A stretch of DNA of 64,000 nt from JAKZVK01 sp965237575 (GTDB taxonomy: Bacteria; Acidobacteriota; Terriglobia; Bryobacterales; UBA6623). How positions within the stretch are numbered: the first letter of the stretch is position 1; every line of letters starts with the position of its first letter. Below, one piece after another: positions 53,901 through 63,166 of the stretch. Under the pieces are notes generated by a model. It saw nothing but the letters and a program-made list of their open reading frames with translations. It made no database searches and was not told the origin of the DNA. Made by a program: the position numbers and the translations under genes. The stretch is taken from positions 1,240,001 through 1,304,000 of the forward strand of contig CBDEGI010000004.1 of assembly GCA_965237575.1 (NCBI GenBank). The letters run 5' to 3'.

Positions 53901-54677
53901 ATGCACCCCCACCTGGCGCGCATCAGCGTCTTTCCGGTGAAGTCCCTCGACGGGCAAAGCGTCTCTGAAGCAGCCGTGCTGCGATCGGGCGCGCTGTCGC
54001 ATGACCGCGAGTACGCCCTGGTCGACGCGGAGGGCGCACTCCTCAATACCAAACGCCTTGGGGAAGACCTGGTGCGTATTCGATCGGAGGTCGACTTCGC
54101 CTTCGGTGAGATCTCGTTGACCGACCACACCAGCTCAGACGGGTATCACATCGAGCGCGAGCAGGGCGACATCGAAAGCTGGCTGGCTGGGAGGCTCGGG
54201 CGACTGGTCCGGCTGGTGAGCAATGCCGAGAAGGGTTTTCCCGATGACGATAAGGCCTCCGGACCGACGGTCGTCAGCACGAAATCGCTCAGGGCCGTCG
54301 CGTCGTGGTTTGGGCTCCCTCTCGACGAAGTGCGCCGGCGCTTTCGAGCCAACCTCGAGATCGACGGCGTCGACGCTTTTTGGGAGGATCGACTCTTCGG
54401 GCCTGCGGGCGAGACAGCGTCGTTTCGAATCGGCGAGGTCAAGTTTGCAGGCGTGAACCCTTGCGCGCGCTGCACCGTGCCAACCAGAGACTCGAAGAGC
54501 GGTGAGATCCGCGAGCCGAACTTTGCGAAGATCTTCGCCGAGAAGCGCCGGCGGACCCTACCGGCCTGGGCCGAGCCAAGCCGCTTCGATCATTACTATC
54601 GGTTTGCGGTGAATACCGGTGTGCCGGAAACCGAGGCGGGCAAGGTGCTCTACGCCGGCGACACGGTGTATCTGTAG
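53901..54677 (+). CDS. MOSC-domain protein
   Basis: 258 residues. The N-terminal beta-barrel (RISVFPVKSLDGQSVSEAAV, DREYALVDAEG) and C-terminal MOSC domain (TVVSTKSLRAV, FRANLEIDGVDAFWEDRL, VNPCARCTVPTRD) are the pattern of YcbX/MARC-type molybdenum-cofactor sulfurase C-terminal proteins. Cys188 of PCARC is the expected molybdenum ligand; Cys191 follows. It lacks the ferredoxin domain of YcbX, so it would need a separate electron donor. Reduction of N-hydroxylated compounds is known for relatives; the real substrate is open. Confidence 0.85.
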   Translation: MHPHLARISVFPVKSLDGQSVSEAAVLRSGALSHDREYALVDAEGALLNTKRLGEDLVRIRSEVDFAFGEISLTDHTSSDGYHIEREQGDIESWLAGRLGRLVRLVSNAEKGFPDDDKASGPTVVSTKSLRAVASWFGLPLDEVRRRFRANLEIDGVDAFWEDRLFGPAGETASFRIGEVKFAGVNPCARCTVPTRDSKSGEIREPNFAKIFAEKRRRTLPAWAEPSRFDHYYRFAVNTGVPETEAGKVLYAGDTVYL

Positions 54678-54743
54678 TCTGAGCGGGTCGTCGAGCCTTA
54701 CGCCACATTCAACCCGAGTCGCCTGGGTGAGGAACCTGACTGG

Positions 54744-56555
54744 CTACTGCCGCGCTTCGTCGCCAACGTTCAACACCGCCAGGAAGGCCTCCTGCGGGAT
54801 GTCCACCTTGCCGACTCGCTTCATGCGCCGCTTTCCTGCCCGCTGTTTCTCGAGCAGCTTGCGCTTGCGCGTGATATCCCCGCCGTAGCACTTGGCGGTC
54901 ACGTTCTTGCGCAGAGCGGCGATGTTATTGCGCGCGACGATCTTGTTTCCAATCGCGGCCTGTAGGGCGATCTCGAACATCTGCCGCGGGATGAGCTTGC
55001 GCATCTTCTCGACGAGCGCCTTGCCGCGGTCGTGCGCTTGGTCTTTGTGGACGATCATGCTGAGCGCATCCACCGCGTCGCCGGCCACCAGCACGTCAAG
55101 CTTCACCATGGGCGAGGCTTGGTAGCTCGAGAAGTGATACTCCACCGAAGCGTACCCCCGCGACACGGTTTTCAGCCGGTCGTAGAAATCGAGAACAATC
55201 TCGTTGAGCGGGACTTCATAGGTCAGCACCACGCGGTTGCCGGCGACATACTCAAAGCCTTTTTGCGTGCCCCGCTTCTCTTCGACCAGCTTGAGGATGC
55301 CGCCCAGATGGTCGTCCGGCGTGATGATCGTGACCGCGAAGACCGGCTCTTCGACTTGGCGGATCTGCTGCACCTCGGGCCATCGGCTGGGGTTGTCGAC
55401 CTCGACGACCGTGCCGTCGGTCTTCGTCACCCGGTAGCGTACGCCCGGGGCGGTCGTGATCAGGTCGAGGTCGAACTCGCGCTCCAGCCGCTCCTTGACG
55501 ATTTCGAGATGGAGCAGTCCGAGAAAGCCGAGCCGGAACCCAAAGCCCAGAGCGACGGAACTCTCCGGCTCGAACTGAAACGAGCGGTCGTTGAGCTGCA
55601 GCTTGAGCAGCGCTTCCCGTAGAGCTTGGTGTGCGTGCGACTCGACCGGGTAGAGTCCGGCGAAGACCATCGGCCTCGACTCTTGAAACCCCGCCAGACC
55701 CTCAGTCGGCAGCCGGTTCTCGTCGCAGATGGTGTCGCCGATCTTTGTTTCGGTGACGTCCTTGATGTTGGCGACCACCCAGCCCACCTCGCCCGCGTGC
55801 AGCTCGTCACAAGAATGGATCTTCGGGGTGCGGTAGCCCAACTCTTCGACCGTGCACGTCCGCCCGGTCGACCACATTCGGATCTTCATTCCCTTCGACA
55901 CCGAGCCGTCCACGACGCGGACCAGCATGACGACCCCGCGGTAGGAGTCGTACCAGGAATCAAACAGCAGCGCCCGCAGCGGCGCGTCGGGCGAACCCTT
56001 CGGTGGAGGAATGCGCTTGATGACTTCGTCCAGGATCTCCGGCACGCCCCGGCCGGACTTCGCGCTGACGAGCATGGCGTCGGACGCGTCGAGGCCGATC
56101 GCGGACTCGATTTGCTCGCGAACCCGTTCGGGCTCGGCGGCGGGCAGGTCGATCTTGTTGATCACCGGGACGATTGCGAGATCACCATCGAGCGCCAAGT
56201 AGGTATTCGCCAGCGTCTGCGCTTCGACGCCTTGCGAGGCATCGACCACTAGCAAGGCTCCCTCACACGCCGCGAGGCTGCGGGAGACTTCGTACGAGAA
56301 GTCCACGTGGCCGGGCGTGTCGATGAGGTTGAGTTGGTAGGTCTGGCCGTCGGCGGCCTGATAGGGCAGCCGAACGGCTTGGGCCTTGATGGTGATGCCG
56401 CGCTCGCGCTCCAAGTCCATGGTGTCGAGCACCTGCTCGGTCATCTCCCGGGCCGAGAGCGCCCCGGTCAGCTCAAGCAGGCGATCGGCGAGCGTTGATT
56501 TGCCGTGATCGATGTGCGCGATGATGCAGAAATTTCGGATTCGCGATGGGTCCAT
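54744..56555 (-). CDS. lepA: Elongation factor 4
   Basis: 603 residues, the normal length. Translational GTPase that back-translocates or remodels stalled ribosomes. The G domain has AHIDHGKSTLADRLLE, DTPGHVDF and NKIDLPAAEP; ERGITIKAQAVRL is the switch I region. The C-terminal LepA-specific domain ends in KRKLLEKQRAGKRRMKRVG and a conserved VDIPQEAFLAVL. It stands on the minus strand alone; the gene upstream is transcribed away from it. Confidence 0.97.
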   Translation of the reverse strand: MDPSRIRNFCIIAHIDHGKSTLADRLLELTGALSAREMTEQVLDTMDLERERGITIKAQAVRLPYQAADGQTYQLNLIDTPGHVDFSYEVSRSLAACEGALLVVDASQGVEAQTLANTYLALDGDLAIVPVINKIDLPAAEPERVREQIESAIGLDASDAMLVSAKSGRGVPEILDEVIKRIPPPKGSPDAPLRALLFDSWYDSYRGVVMLVRVVDGSVSKGMKIRMWSTGRTCTVEELGYRTPKIHSCDELHAGEVGWVVANIKDVTETKIGDTICDENRLPTEGLAGFQESRPMVFAGLYPVESHAHQALREALLKLQLNDRSFQFEPESSVALGFGFRLGFLGLLHLEIVKERLEREFDLDLITTAPGVRYRVTKTDGTVVEVDNPSRWPEVQQIRQVEEPVFAVTIITPDDHLGGILKLVEEKRGTQKGFEYVAGNRVVLTYEVPLNEIVLDFYDRLKTVSRGYASVEYHFSSYQASPMVKLDVLVAGDAVDALSMIVHKDQAHDRGKALVEKMRKLIPRQMFEIALQAAIGNKIVARNNIAALRKNVTAKCYGGDITRKRKLLEKQRAGKRRMKRVGKVDIPQEAFLAVLNVGDEARQ

Positions 56556-56685
56556 GTAAGAGCGCCGGAGGGCATGGCGGGAACTTGAACTCTCACGCTA
56601 ACAAGCAGGTGGGAGGGTGTCAATGAAAGCCCCCGTTGCTGTCGGAACCAAGGACTCAACCAGCCGTTGCGATAAGATATCGCCT

Positions 56686-57555
56686 ATGGCGAACTTTCCC
56701 GTTGCAATCATCACCGACGAATTCACGCAAGACTTCGAGCGGGTCTGCAAGCACGCCGTCGAACTGGGCGTGACGGCGCTCGAGCTGCGCACCATTTGGG
56801 ACAAGAACATCGTCGACATGAGCGACGACGAGGTCCAAGAAGTCGGGCAACTCGCCAAAGATTCGAACCTGCAAATCGTCTCCATCGCCTCGCCGGTCTT
56901 CAAATGCACGCTCCCCGACGGCGGCGAGATCGATCAACGCTTCGAGCAGGACGCCTTCCACTCGGCCCATACCTACGAAGACCAGCCGCGCATCCTTGCC
57001 CGATCGCTCGAGGTGGCTCAGACCCTTGGCGCGCCGATCGTTCGGGTGTTCAGTTTCTGGCGCACCGTCGAGCCGGAAAACATCACCTCGCGCATCATCG
57101 ACGCCCTGCGCGGCGCGGTCGAAACCGCCGGCCCTACTGGCGTCAAGATCGGGCTTGAGAATGAACACGCCTGCAACGTTGCGACGGCGGCCGAATCGGC
57201 TCCCATCCTGGAAGCGATCGAAGACCCCAACTTCGGGCTGGTCTGGGACCCGGCGAACTGCTACATCGCCGGACAGGTGCCGTTCCCCGACGGCTACGAC
57301 GGGCTGCCGGCAAACCGTATCCTGCACGTCCATGCCAAGGACGGTGTTCTGCCGCCGGGCAGCGACCGCATGAACTGGGGTGACGTCGGCGCCGGCGAGG
57401 TCGACTGGGTCGGTCAATTCTCGGCCATGGTGCGGGACGGCTACTCGGGCATGGTGAGCCTCGAAACGCACTGGGGCGGTCCCGGCGGCGACAAGTTCAA
57501 AGGCAGCACGATTTGCGCGAACAGCCTGAAGCGGCTGGTGGCCGAGGCGGCGTGA
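56686..57555 (+). CDS. Sugar phosphate isomerase/epimerase
   Basis: 289 residues from ATG 56686; a frame open upstream to 56617 looks noncoding. The TIM barrel shows VAIITDEFTQDFERVC, ALELRTIWDKNIVDM, VFSFWRTVEP, IGLENEHACN, FGLVWDPANCYIAG, ILHVHAKDG and GMVSLETHWGG, giving the Glu/Asp/His/Glu metal set of xylose-isomerase-like enzymes. Sugar or inositol substrate likely; not assignable. It is followed, tail to tail, by the FAH-family gene eight bases away. Confidence 0.9.
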   Translation: MANFPVAIITDEFTQDFERVCKHAVELGVTALELRTIWDKNIVDMSDDEVQEVGQLAKDSNLQIVSIASPVFKCTLPDGGEIDQRFEQDAFHSAHTYEDQPRILARSLEVAQTLGAPIVRVFSFWRTVEPENITSRIIDALRGAVETAGPTGVKIGLENEHACNVATAAESAPILEAIEDPNFGLVWDPANCYIAGQVPFPDGYDGLPANRILHVHAKDGVLPPGSDRMNWGDVGAGEVDWVGQFSAMVRDGYSGMVSLETHWGGPGGDKFKGSTICANSLKRLVAEAA

Positions 57556-57562
57556 ATTCCGA

Positions 57563-58441
57563 CTACGATCCCGCAGCCCGCTTCCAGAGCACCCGTTCCC
57601 TTCGCGTCACGCTCGCGGGCAACCGGCCCACACCTTCGATTCGCGCTTCGACCCGGTCACCGGGTTGAATGCGCGCGCCCTTGGGACAACCGGTCGAGAG
57701 GACGTCGCCCGGCTCGAACGTCATCACCTTCGTGTGGAGGGCGACCAGGGAGTCGGGGCGGTGGCGCATGTTGCGTACGAAGTCACGCGAGAAGACGGCG
57801 CCGTTGTGCATCGTGACGACCTCAAGATTGTTGACGTCGTCGATTTCATCTCTTGTGACGATCACCGGGCCGAAGCTAAAGAATGTGTCGAAGCTCTTCG
57901 AGCGTTGCAGGTAGCGCGTGTTGCGGCGCAGAACGTCGAGCGCCGTCATGTCGAGCGTCGTCGCGTAGCCGACGAGGACCTCGCTCCACAGCTCGAGCGG
58001 CACGTCGCGGCATCGCGTGCCGAACACCAGGCCTAGTTCCCCCTCCGCGTCCACGTCGCTCGAGACGTCCTCAGGCGGTAGCTCGATGGCGCCGCCGGGC
58101 TCGAAGATCGACGAGCTTGGCTTCATGAAGCTGCCCGGCTCCTCCGGTTGCACCTCGTCGAGGTCTTCGGCGTGCGACTTGTAGTTGAGCCCAATGCACC
58201 AGACCTTCGGCGGACGGGGATAGGGGAGCGTCAGCCGAACCTCGCTGATCGGAAGGTCGGAGGCGAGCCCGGATGAGGCTTCCTTTAGTTCGTCGACCGC
58301 TTCGGCTTGAATGAGGGCGAGTAGCTCGACCGGCAGTTTCGTACCGGCCTGCGCGTTGACCTCTGATACAGGGAGGAGCTTCTCTCCCAAGACGATGCCT
58401 GCCGCGCTCCGGCCCTGATGCTCGAAAGTGCAAAGTTTCAT
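57563..58441 (-). CDS. Fumarylacetoacetate hydrolase-family protein
   Basis: 292 residues from ATG 58441; an upstream start at 58480 would add residues unlike the family. It has the typical KVWCIGLNYKSHAEDL, PGSFMKPSSSIFEPGGAIELPP, the metal-binding Glu pair DAEGELGLVFG, and TKVMTFEPGDVLSTGCPKGA near the end. Members hydrolyse or dehydrate acyl-pyruvates and 2-keto-3-deoxy sugar acids (for example 2,4-diketo-3-deoxy-L-fuconate hydrolase). With the dehydratases and aldolase elsewhere in the window, a step in sugar-acid breakdown is plausible. Confidence 0.9.
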   Translation of the reverse strand: MKLCTFEHQGRSAAGIVLGEKLLPVSEVNAQAGTKLPVELLALIQAEAVDELKEASSGLASDLPISEVRLTLPYPRPPKVWCIGLNYKSHAEDLDEVQPEEPGSFMKPSSSIFEPGGAIELPPEDVSSDVDAEGELGLVFGTRCRDVPLELWSEVLVGYATTLDMTALDVLRRNTRYLQRSKSFDTFFSFGPVIVTRDEIDDVNNLEVVTMHNGAVFSRDFVRNMRHRPDSLVALHTKVMTFEPGDVLSTGCPKGARIQPGDRVEARIEGVGRLPASVTRRERVLWKRAAGS

Positions 58442-58567
58442 AGTTCGTGTGGTGACCAGCCCGGCAGTTCCGGCAGGCACGGCTCTATTGCCGCGACCAC
58501 CGACGATTATGCCGGATTCTCGTTCGGCCCGTCCTACAATGAGAAAACGCCGCTATTCAGCGGACCG

Positions 58568-59578
58568 ATGCAAGTCCCAGTGCGAGCAAAACGGCTGTCA
58601 ACACCATCGGCCACAAACAACTTCGAGGCGCGTCTGCGGGCGCTGCCCGGCGTCTCGGTCCAAACCGACGTCGCGCTGAGCGAACACACCCGCTTCGCCA
58701 TTGGCGGCCCGGCCGACCTGTTTGCCGAAACCGAGAGCCCGGAATCGTTTGCCTCGGCTGTCCGGTTGTGCCGCGAATGCGCCTTTCCCGTCTACATCCT
58801 CGGGGACGGCAGCAACGTCATCGTATCCGACGAGGGCTTTCGAGGGCTCGTGCTGCGCTACATCGCCCAGGGCCTCGATCGCGACGGTGACAACATCACA
58901 GCCGACTCGGGCGCGTCGCTTCAGTCGCTGGTTGATTTCGCGATCGACGCCGGACTGAAGGGCGTCGAGACCCTCGCCCGCATCCCGGGCTCAGTCGGCG
59001 CCGCCGTCTACGGCAACGCCGGCGCGTATGGGCATTCGATCGCCGAGCGCGTCTCGTGGGTGCGGTTCTTCGACGGCGAGAGTGTGCGCGACCTCGACAA
59101 CGCCGGTTGCGAGTTCGACTATCGCGAGAGCGTCTTCAAGCGCCACAAAGAGTGGATCATCTTCCGCTGCGGCCTCGCGCTCGATCCCGCCGACCGCGGC
59201 GAGTTACGAGAGAGGGCCGACGAGATCACGGCCATCCGCGACGAAAAGTTCCCACCCACGATGCGTTGCGCGGGCAGCATCTTCAAGAACCTCCACTTGA
59301 AGGACCTGCCCGCCGAGGCCGCCGCTCAGGTCCCCGAGCGGGTGGTGCGCGACGGCAAGGTCGCCTCGGCCTACTTCCTCGAGCAGGTCGGCGCCAAGGG
59401 CATGCGCCGCGGAGGCATCGAGATCGCCTCCTACCACGCCAATCTCATCTACAACACCGGCAGCGGCACTGCCGCCGAGGTGAAGTCGCTGATTGACGAG
59501 CTGAAGCAGCGCATCCGCGACCGCTTCGGGTTCGGCGTCGAGGAGGAAGTGCAGTACGTCGGCGACGTCGGGGTGTAG
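58568..59578 (+). CDS. murB: UDP-N-acetylenolpyruvoylglucosamine reductase
   Basis: 336 residues from ATG 58568, where the normal N-terminus begins. FAD-dependent reduction of UDP-GlcNAc-enolpyruvate to UDP-MurNAc for peptidoglycan. Seen: TRFAIGGPADLF, VYILGDGSNVIVSD, TLARIPGSVGAAVYGNAGAYG (FAD-binding), YRESVFKRH, and CAGSIFKNLH with the catalytic proton-donor region, then YFLEQVGAKGMRRG and a C-terminal acidic segment FGVEEEVQYVG with the conserved Glu. No neighbouring mur genes are present, so it stands apart from a dcw cluster. Confidence 0.95.
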   Translation: MQVPVRAKRLSTPSATNNFEARLRALPGVSVQTDVALSEHTRFAIGGPADLFAETESPESFASAVRLCRECAFPVYILGDGSNVIVSDEGFRGLVLRYIAQGLDRDGDNITADSGASLQSLVDFAIDAGLKGVETLARIPGSVGAAVYGNAGAYGHSIAERVSWVRFFDGESVRDLDNAGCEFDYRESVFKRHKEWIIFRCGLALDPADRGELRERADEITAIRDEKFPPTMRCAGSIFKNLHLKDLPAEAAAQVPERVVRDGKVASAYFLEQVGAKGMRRGGIEIASYHANLIYNTGSGTAAEVKSLIDELKQRIRDRFGFGVEEEVQYVGDVGV

Positions 59579-59601
59579 TGAAATTTGAGGGCGCTCATCC
59601 G

Positions 59602-60684
59602 TTACAGCAAGTCGTCCCGACCCATCTTCTCGAGCCGCTTGACCAGCGAAGACACATCTTGCGCCGCGTCGCGTGAGCAAACCAACAGGGCATCGGGCGT
59701 ATCCACCACGACCAGGTCGCGCACGCCCACCAAAGCCACCGGCTTTGCCCGGGCGTCCACATAGTTGCCGCGGGCATCCAACTGCAGCACGTCGCCGCTA
59801 GTCACATTGCCCGCGCGGTCGGCGTGGCCCAGCTCATAGACGGCCTGCCAACTGCCCACATCGTTCCAGCCGAATTCAGAACAAGCGAACGCAACGATAT
59901 TTTTGGCGTGCTCCAAGACGCCGTAGTCGATCGATCGGTTGTCGCATAGCGGATACTGCTTTCGCAGCGAGGAAGCGAATTTCCGCGACGAGAGCGGAGC
60001 TACCTTGGCTAGAGCGCCCGCGGTTCGCGGCAAGTACTCCGCGACCGCCTTCGTGATCGTGCGGGCCTGCCAAACGAACATGCCGCTGTTCCAAGAATAG
60101 TTCCCGGCGCGTACGAACCGTCGGGCCTTTGCCTGCGGCGGTTTCTCTTCGAATTTCACGACCCGCGACGGGCGTGGATCTCCCACTTTCACGCCTTTCG
60201 GGAACTTGATGTACCCGTAACCGGTCTCCGGGTGCCGGGGCGGGATACCGAGGATGATCAACTCGTCCTGGGTCGCTGCCTTGATGGCGCGCTTGAGGAC
60301 CGTGGCGAAAACCGCCGGTCTCGCAATGAAGTGGTCCGCCGGGAACACGCCCATCACGGCATCCGGATCCTGCTCAGCCAGAACGCGCGCCGCCAGCGCG
60401 ATGGCCGGTCCGGTATTGCGCTGCACCGGCTCGGCGATGATTTGCCGCGGCGGAACTTGCGGAAGCTGCTGCCGGACACGGCCCCGCAACCGATCGCTCG
60501 TCAATACCCACAGACACTCGGGCGGGGCCAGCCTCTCGATACGGGCGGCCGTCTGCTGCAGAAGCGAACTCTCGCCCACAACGGGAAGCAACTGCTTGGG
60601 CAGATCCGCTCGGCTGCTGGGCCAGAAGCGTGTGCCGCGTCCGCCGGCGAGGATGACGGCGTGAAAGTGCCGCCGCGCACTCAT
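59602..60684 (-). CDS. manC: Mannose-1-phosphate guanylyltransferase
   Basis: 360 residues. Makes GDP-mannose from mannose-1-phosphate and GTP. The nucleotidyltransferase signature AVILAGGRGTRFWPSSR with PKQLLPV is at the N-terminus; IAEPVQRNTGPAIALAA, FPADHFI, TGYGYIKFP, KFEEKPPQAKA, WNSGMFVW and FACSEFGWNDVGSW complete the type II GMP motif set. Only the pyrophosphorylase half is present; the phosphomannose isomerase domain of AlgA/ManC fusions is absent. Its ATG overlaps the stop of the signal-peptidase gene (ATGA), so the two are coupled. Confidence 0.93.
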   Translation of the reverse strand: MSARRHFHAVILAGGRGTRFWPSSRADLPKQLLPVVGESSLLQQTAARIERLAPPECLWVLTSDRLRGRVRQQLPQVPPRQIIAEPVQRNTGPAIALAARVLAEQDPDAVMGVFPADHFIARPAVFATVLKRAIKAATQDELIILGIPPRHPETGYGYIKFPKGVKVGDPRPSRVVKFEEKPPQAKARRFVRAGNYSWNSGMFVWQARTITKAVAEYLPRTAGALAKVAPLSSRKFASSLRKQYPLCDNRSIDYGVLEHAKNIVAFACSEFGWNDVGSWQAVYELGHADRAGNVTSGDVLQLDARGNYVDARAKPVALVGVRDLVVVDTPDALLVCSRDAAQDVSSLVKRLEKMGRDDLL

Positions 60685-61493
60685 GGCGCGCTCAGTGCAT
60701 GGGCATGGATAAGTTGGAACGTACGGCTCCAGCGGGTTTTGCCGAAGAAGTTGAACAGAATATCCTGCAGATGACTGAGCGAGATCCCGGCGTCCTGGAG
60801 ACGTTCCGTGGGTGCGTCATACGACCAGTAGATGACCAGCGGCTTGCCGATGATGTTTTCCCTCGGGACGAAGCCCCAGTAGCGGCTGTCGAGCGACTGG
60901 TCGCGGTTGTCGCCCATGGCGAAGTAGCTGTCCGGCGGCACGACGACTTCGCCGCCCGAGACATGATTGCGCAGCATGCTCAAGACACGGGTATCCGCTT
61001 GCAAGTGGGGTTCGCCCGCTGCTGGAAAATTGTCCCGATAAGGGTCGATGTAGGACGCCTTGTGAACCACGTATGGCTCGTCGGCCTGGGCGCCGTTTAC
61101 GTACAACTGCCCGTCTTGCAGGCGGAGTCGGTCGCCTGGGATGCCCACAACCCGCTTGACGAACGTCTGTGTCAGATCGACCGGGTAGCGGAACACAATG
61201 ATGTCGCCGCGCTGGATATCTTGATACGGCAGCACGTATTTCCCCACGCCGCCATGCGGTGAAAAGGCCAGCTTGTCAACGAGCAGATGGTCGCCGATCA
61301 GCAGGGACTCCTCCATCGAACCGGTTGGGATCACAAAGGCTTGGACCAGGGTCGTGGTGCCGAAAAGCAATAGCACGATGGTGACGGTCCACTCAGCGAT
61401 CACGCCGCGCCGTGGGACCTCCGCCCTCTCTTCGACTTCCTTGGCCGGCTCAGGCTTTGCTTCCGGGCCCTGCTTTTTGTTCGTCACAGACAA
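60681..61493 (-). CDS. lepB: Signal peptidase I
   Basis: 270 residues. Cleaves signal peptides of Sec and Tat substrates. One membrane anchor (WTVTIVLLLFGTTTLVQAFV, about 35-54) precedes the catalytic Ser59 (IPTGSMEESLLIGD); Lys113 lies in FVKRVVGIPGD, and GDNRDQSLDSRYWGFV is box E. It fits the many exported proteins of the window. The gene is upstream of and overlaps manC by four bases, an unusual pair; lepA lies 4 kb away rather than next to it. Confidence 0.95.
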   Translation of the reverse strand: MSVTNKKQGPEAKPEPAKEVEERAEVPRRGVIAEWTVTIVLLLFGTTTLVQAFVIPTGSMEESLLIGDHLLVDKLAFSPHGGVGKYVLPYQDIQRGDIIVFRYPVDLTQTFVKRVVGIPGDRLRLQDGQLYVNGAQADEPYVVHKASYIDPYRDNFPAAGEPHLQADTRVLSMLRNHVSGGEVVVPPDSYFAMGDNRDQSLDSRYWGFVPRENIIGKPLVIYWSYDAPTERLQDAGISLSHLQDILFNFFGKTRWSRTFQLIHAHALSAP

Positions 61494-61727
61494 CTCACTC
61501 CTCGATGCAAGTTCTCATTCTAGCCAAAAGCTCTCGGACGCCATGATTGTCCGTTGGGTTGTGCCGCACGGTTCCACTGTACCCAGCCGGCCCGCAACCA
61601 TGCCCGACCCGCAATCGGCTGTAACCATCCCCCGGCCCAGACCGCCAAAGAGTTCAAACTGCCGGCTGTTGACAAACCTTGAGACGGCCCGCGAGAATCC
61701 AGTAGACGTTTGACCCAGGGGGTTCCA

Positions 61728-62609
61728 ATGGCCAACCATCGCGGGGCATCCCGCAGACTCCGTTGTTTCACGTCAGCGTTGTTAGCGCTGGCCGTCCTGC
61801 CGGCGGCACTGCCGGCGAAAGAGAAACTGAAGCCCGAGCAGTTGGTGGCTCTTCATCTCGACTCGATCGGCCCCGCCGAGGCCCGTGCCACCGCCAAATC
61901 GCGCATCTTCCGAGGCAAAGGCATGTGGCGCGTCATGGTCGGCGGCCAGGGCCAGGTGCCTGGCAGCGTGTTCCAGGTGTCCGACGGCACCAGCAGCAGC
62001 TTTCGATTCGACACACAGGGCAACCCCAGTTACTACGGCGAGCACCTGATCTTCAATGGAGAGGATGCCCGCATTTTCCAGGGCTTTCAAAACGGGCGGT
62101 CTCACCTGGGTGAGTTCTTCCAGGCTAACCAGGCGCTTCTTCGCGAGGGCCTGCTCGGCGGCGTAACCTCGACCGCCTGGGCTTTGCTCTCTGTCGACAG
62201 TCGCAACCCGAAACTCAAGTACTCGGGGCTTAAAAAGGTGGACGACCGCCAGCTGCACCGCCTTGAGTACAAGCCCCGCAAGGGCGCGGGCACCACCCAG
62301 ATTCATCTATTCTTCGAGCCCGAAACGTACCGGCACGCCCAGACCAACTACCGCTACGAGATCCCCGCAAACCTGGGTGCTGACCCCGACGCCTCGGCAC
62401 GCCTGCAGCGCACCTATCTCCACGTCACCGAAACCTTCTGGAACTTCCGGGAGATCGACGGCCTGATGCTGCCGGCGAATTGGAAGATCCACTACAACCG
62501 GACCGGCGCCGGGTCGGTTGTCTCGGAGTGGGAAATGGGCTTTGCTAGTGCGGTCCACAACGAGGCCATCGACCCGAGCTATTACACGCCGGGCACGAAG
62601 GCCCCATAG
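61728..62609 (+). CDS. LolA-like exported protein
   Basis: 293 residues from ATG 61728. The signal peptide is FTSALLALAVLPAALPA. Repeating beta strands follow: GKGMWRVMVGGQGQVPGSVF, SFRFDTQGNPSYYGEHLIF, LKKVDDRQLHRLEYKP, HLFFEPETYRHAQTNYRYEI and WEMGFASAVHNEAIDPSYY. The arrangement is that of the LolA/LolB half-barrel, as in acidobacterial outer-membrane lipoprotein-sorting relatives. It probably handles lipids or lipoproteins in the periplasm. A similar but shorter protein is encoded at 30168-30940. Confidence 0.7.
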   Translation: MANHRGASRRLRCFTSALLALAVLPAALPAKEKLKPEQLVALHLDSIGPAEARATAKSRIFRGKGMWRVMVGGQGQVPGSVFQVSDGTSSSFRFDTQGNPSYYGEHLIFNGEDARIFQGFQNGRSHLGEFFQANQALLREGLLGGVTSTAWALLSVDSRNPKLKYSGLKKVDDRQLHRLEYKPRKGAGTTQIHLFFEPETYRHAQTNYRYEIPANLGADPDASARLQRTYLHVTETFWNFREIDGLMLPANWKIHYNRTGAGSVVSEWEMGFASAVHNEAIDPSYYTPGTKAP

Positions 62610-62689
62610 CTGAGCGTGTTGCTGGACAGATTTGGCTACTGCGCCGCGTAGCCGGTGGCGTTCTCACCTTCGCGCTGGGCCGTGCTACC

Positions 62690-62820
62690 TTCACCTCGAC
62701 CTCCATCAAGGCCGTTTCGGCGCGAAAGACTTGGCCGGGTGGTTGTTGGGGGGTGAGCAAGCCGGCGCTGACGAGGCTTAGGGCGGCGGTGGTCAACGAC
62801 CGGCGGATGGGTGAACGCAT
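62690..62820 (-). pseudogene. N-terminal remnant of a VWFA-related acidobacterial protein gene
   Basis: The first 45 or so codons from ATG 62820 give a signal peptide (SLTTAALSLVSAGLLTPQ) and QVFRAETALMEVEVKV, the opening strand seen in TIGR03436 proteins such as the one at 35134-36111. The frame then loses all resemblance and stops at 62545, overlapping the convergent LolA-like gene. It is a 5' fragment of a deleted gene. Confidence 0.6.
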
Positions 62821-63166
62821 GCGGCTCCAGCTCCGAGACGCGGTTCGTGGGCCCTGCCCTCAGTCACGGTAACACCGAGAGGGACATCGAGATCGGCCCG
62901 TGGTGGAGGACTTGATCATCGGCGCACGGTGAGTGTCGTGTCTCATACGCAGGCTCACGCCTGCGGTCCGACGGTGCTACGCCGAGTTGAAGCACACGGG
63001 GTCCTGGTGCGACAAGAGCCGAGCGGGGCTCGGCTGGCAATAAGCGTGCGCCACGCTCAAGGGGTCCCTGTAGAAAAAAAGGGGCCGTCGGGACGTCCTC
63101 TTATGAAGCCGGGCGTGGTGGTGTTTCTCTGTGGCTCCGGATTTTTGTAACACAGTAGTAGCAAGA
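62821..63166. repeat. Gap with palindromes and a possible terminator
   Basis: No gene seen. CGCAGGCTCACGCCTGCG near 62949 and AGCCGAGCGGGGCTCGGCT near 63010 are palindromes of the dispersed type; the second resembles the palindrome inside the amidohydrolase start near 26849. A run of seven A at 63074-63080 is a T-run on the minus strand after GC-rich sequence and could terminate the DUF362 gene, but the stem is weak. Confidence 0.5.
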
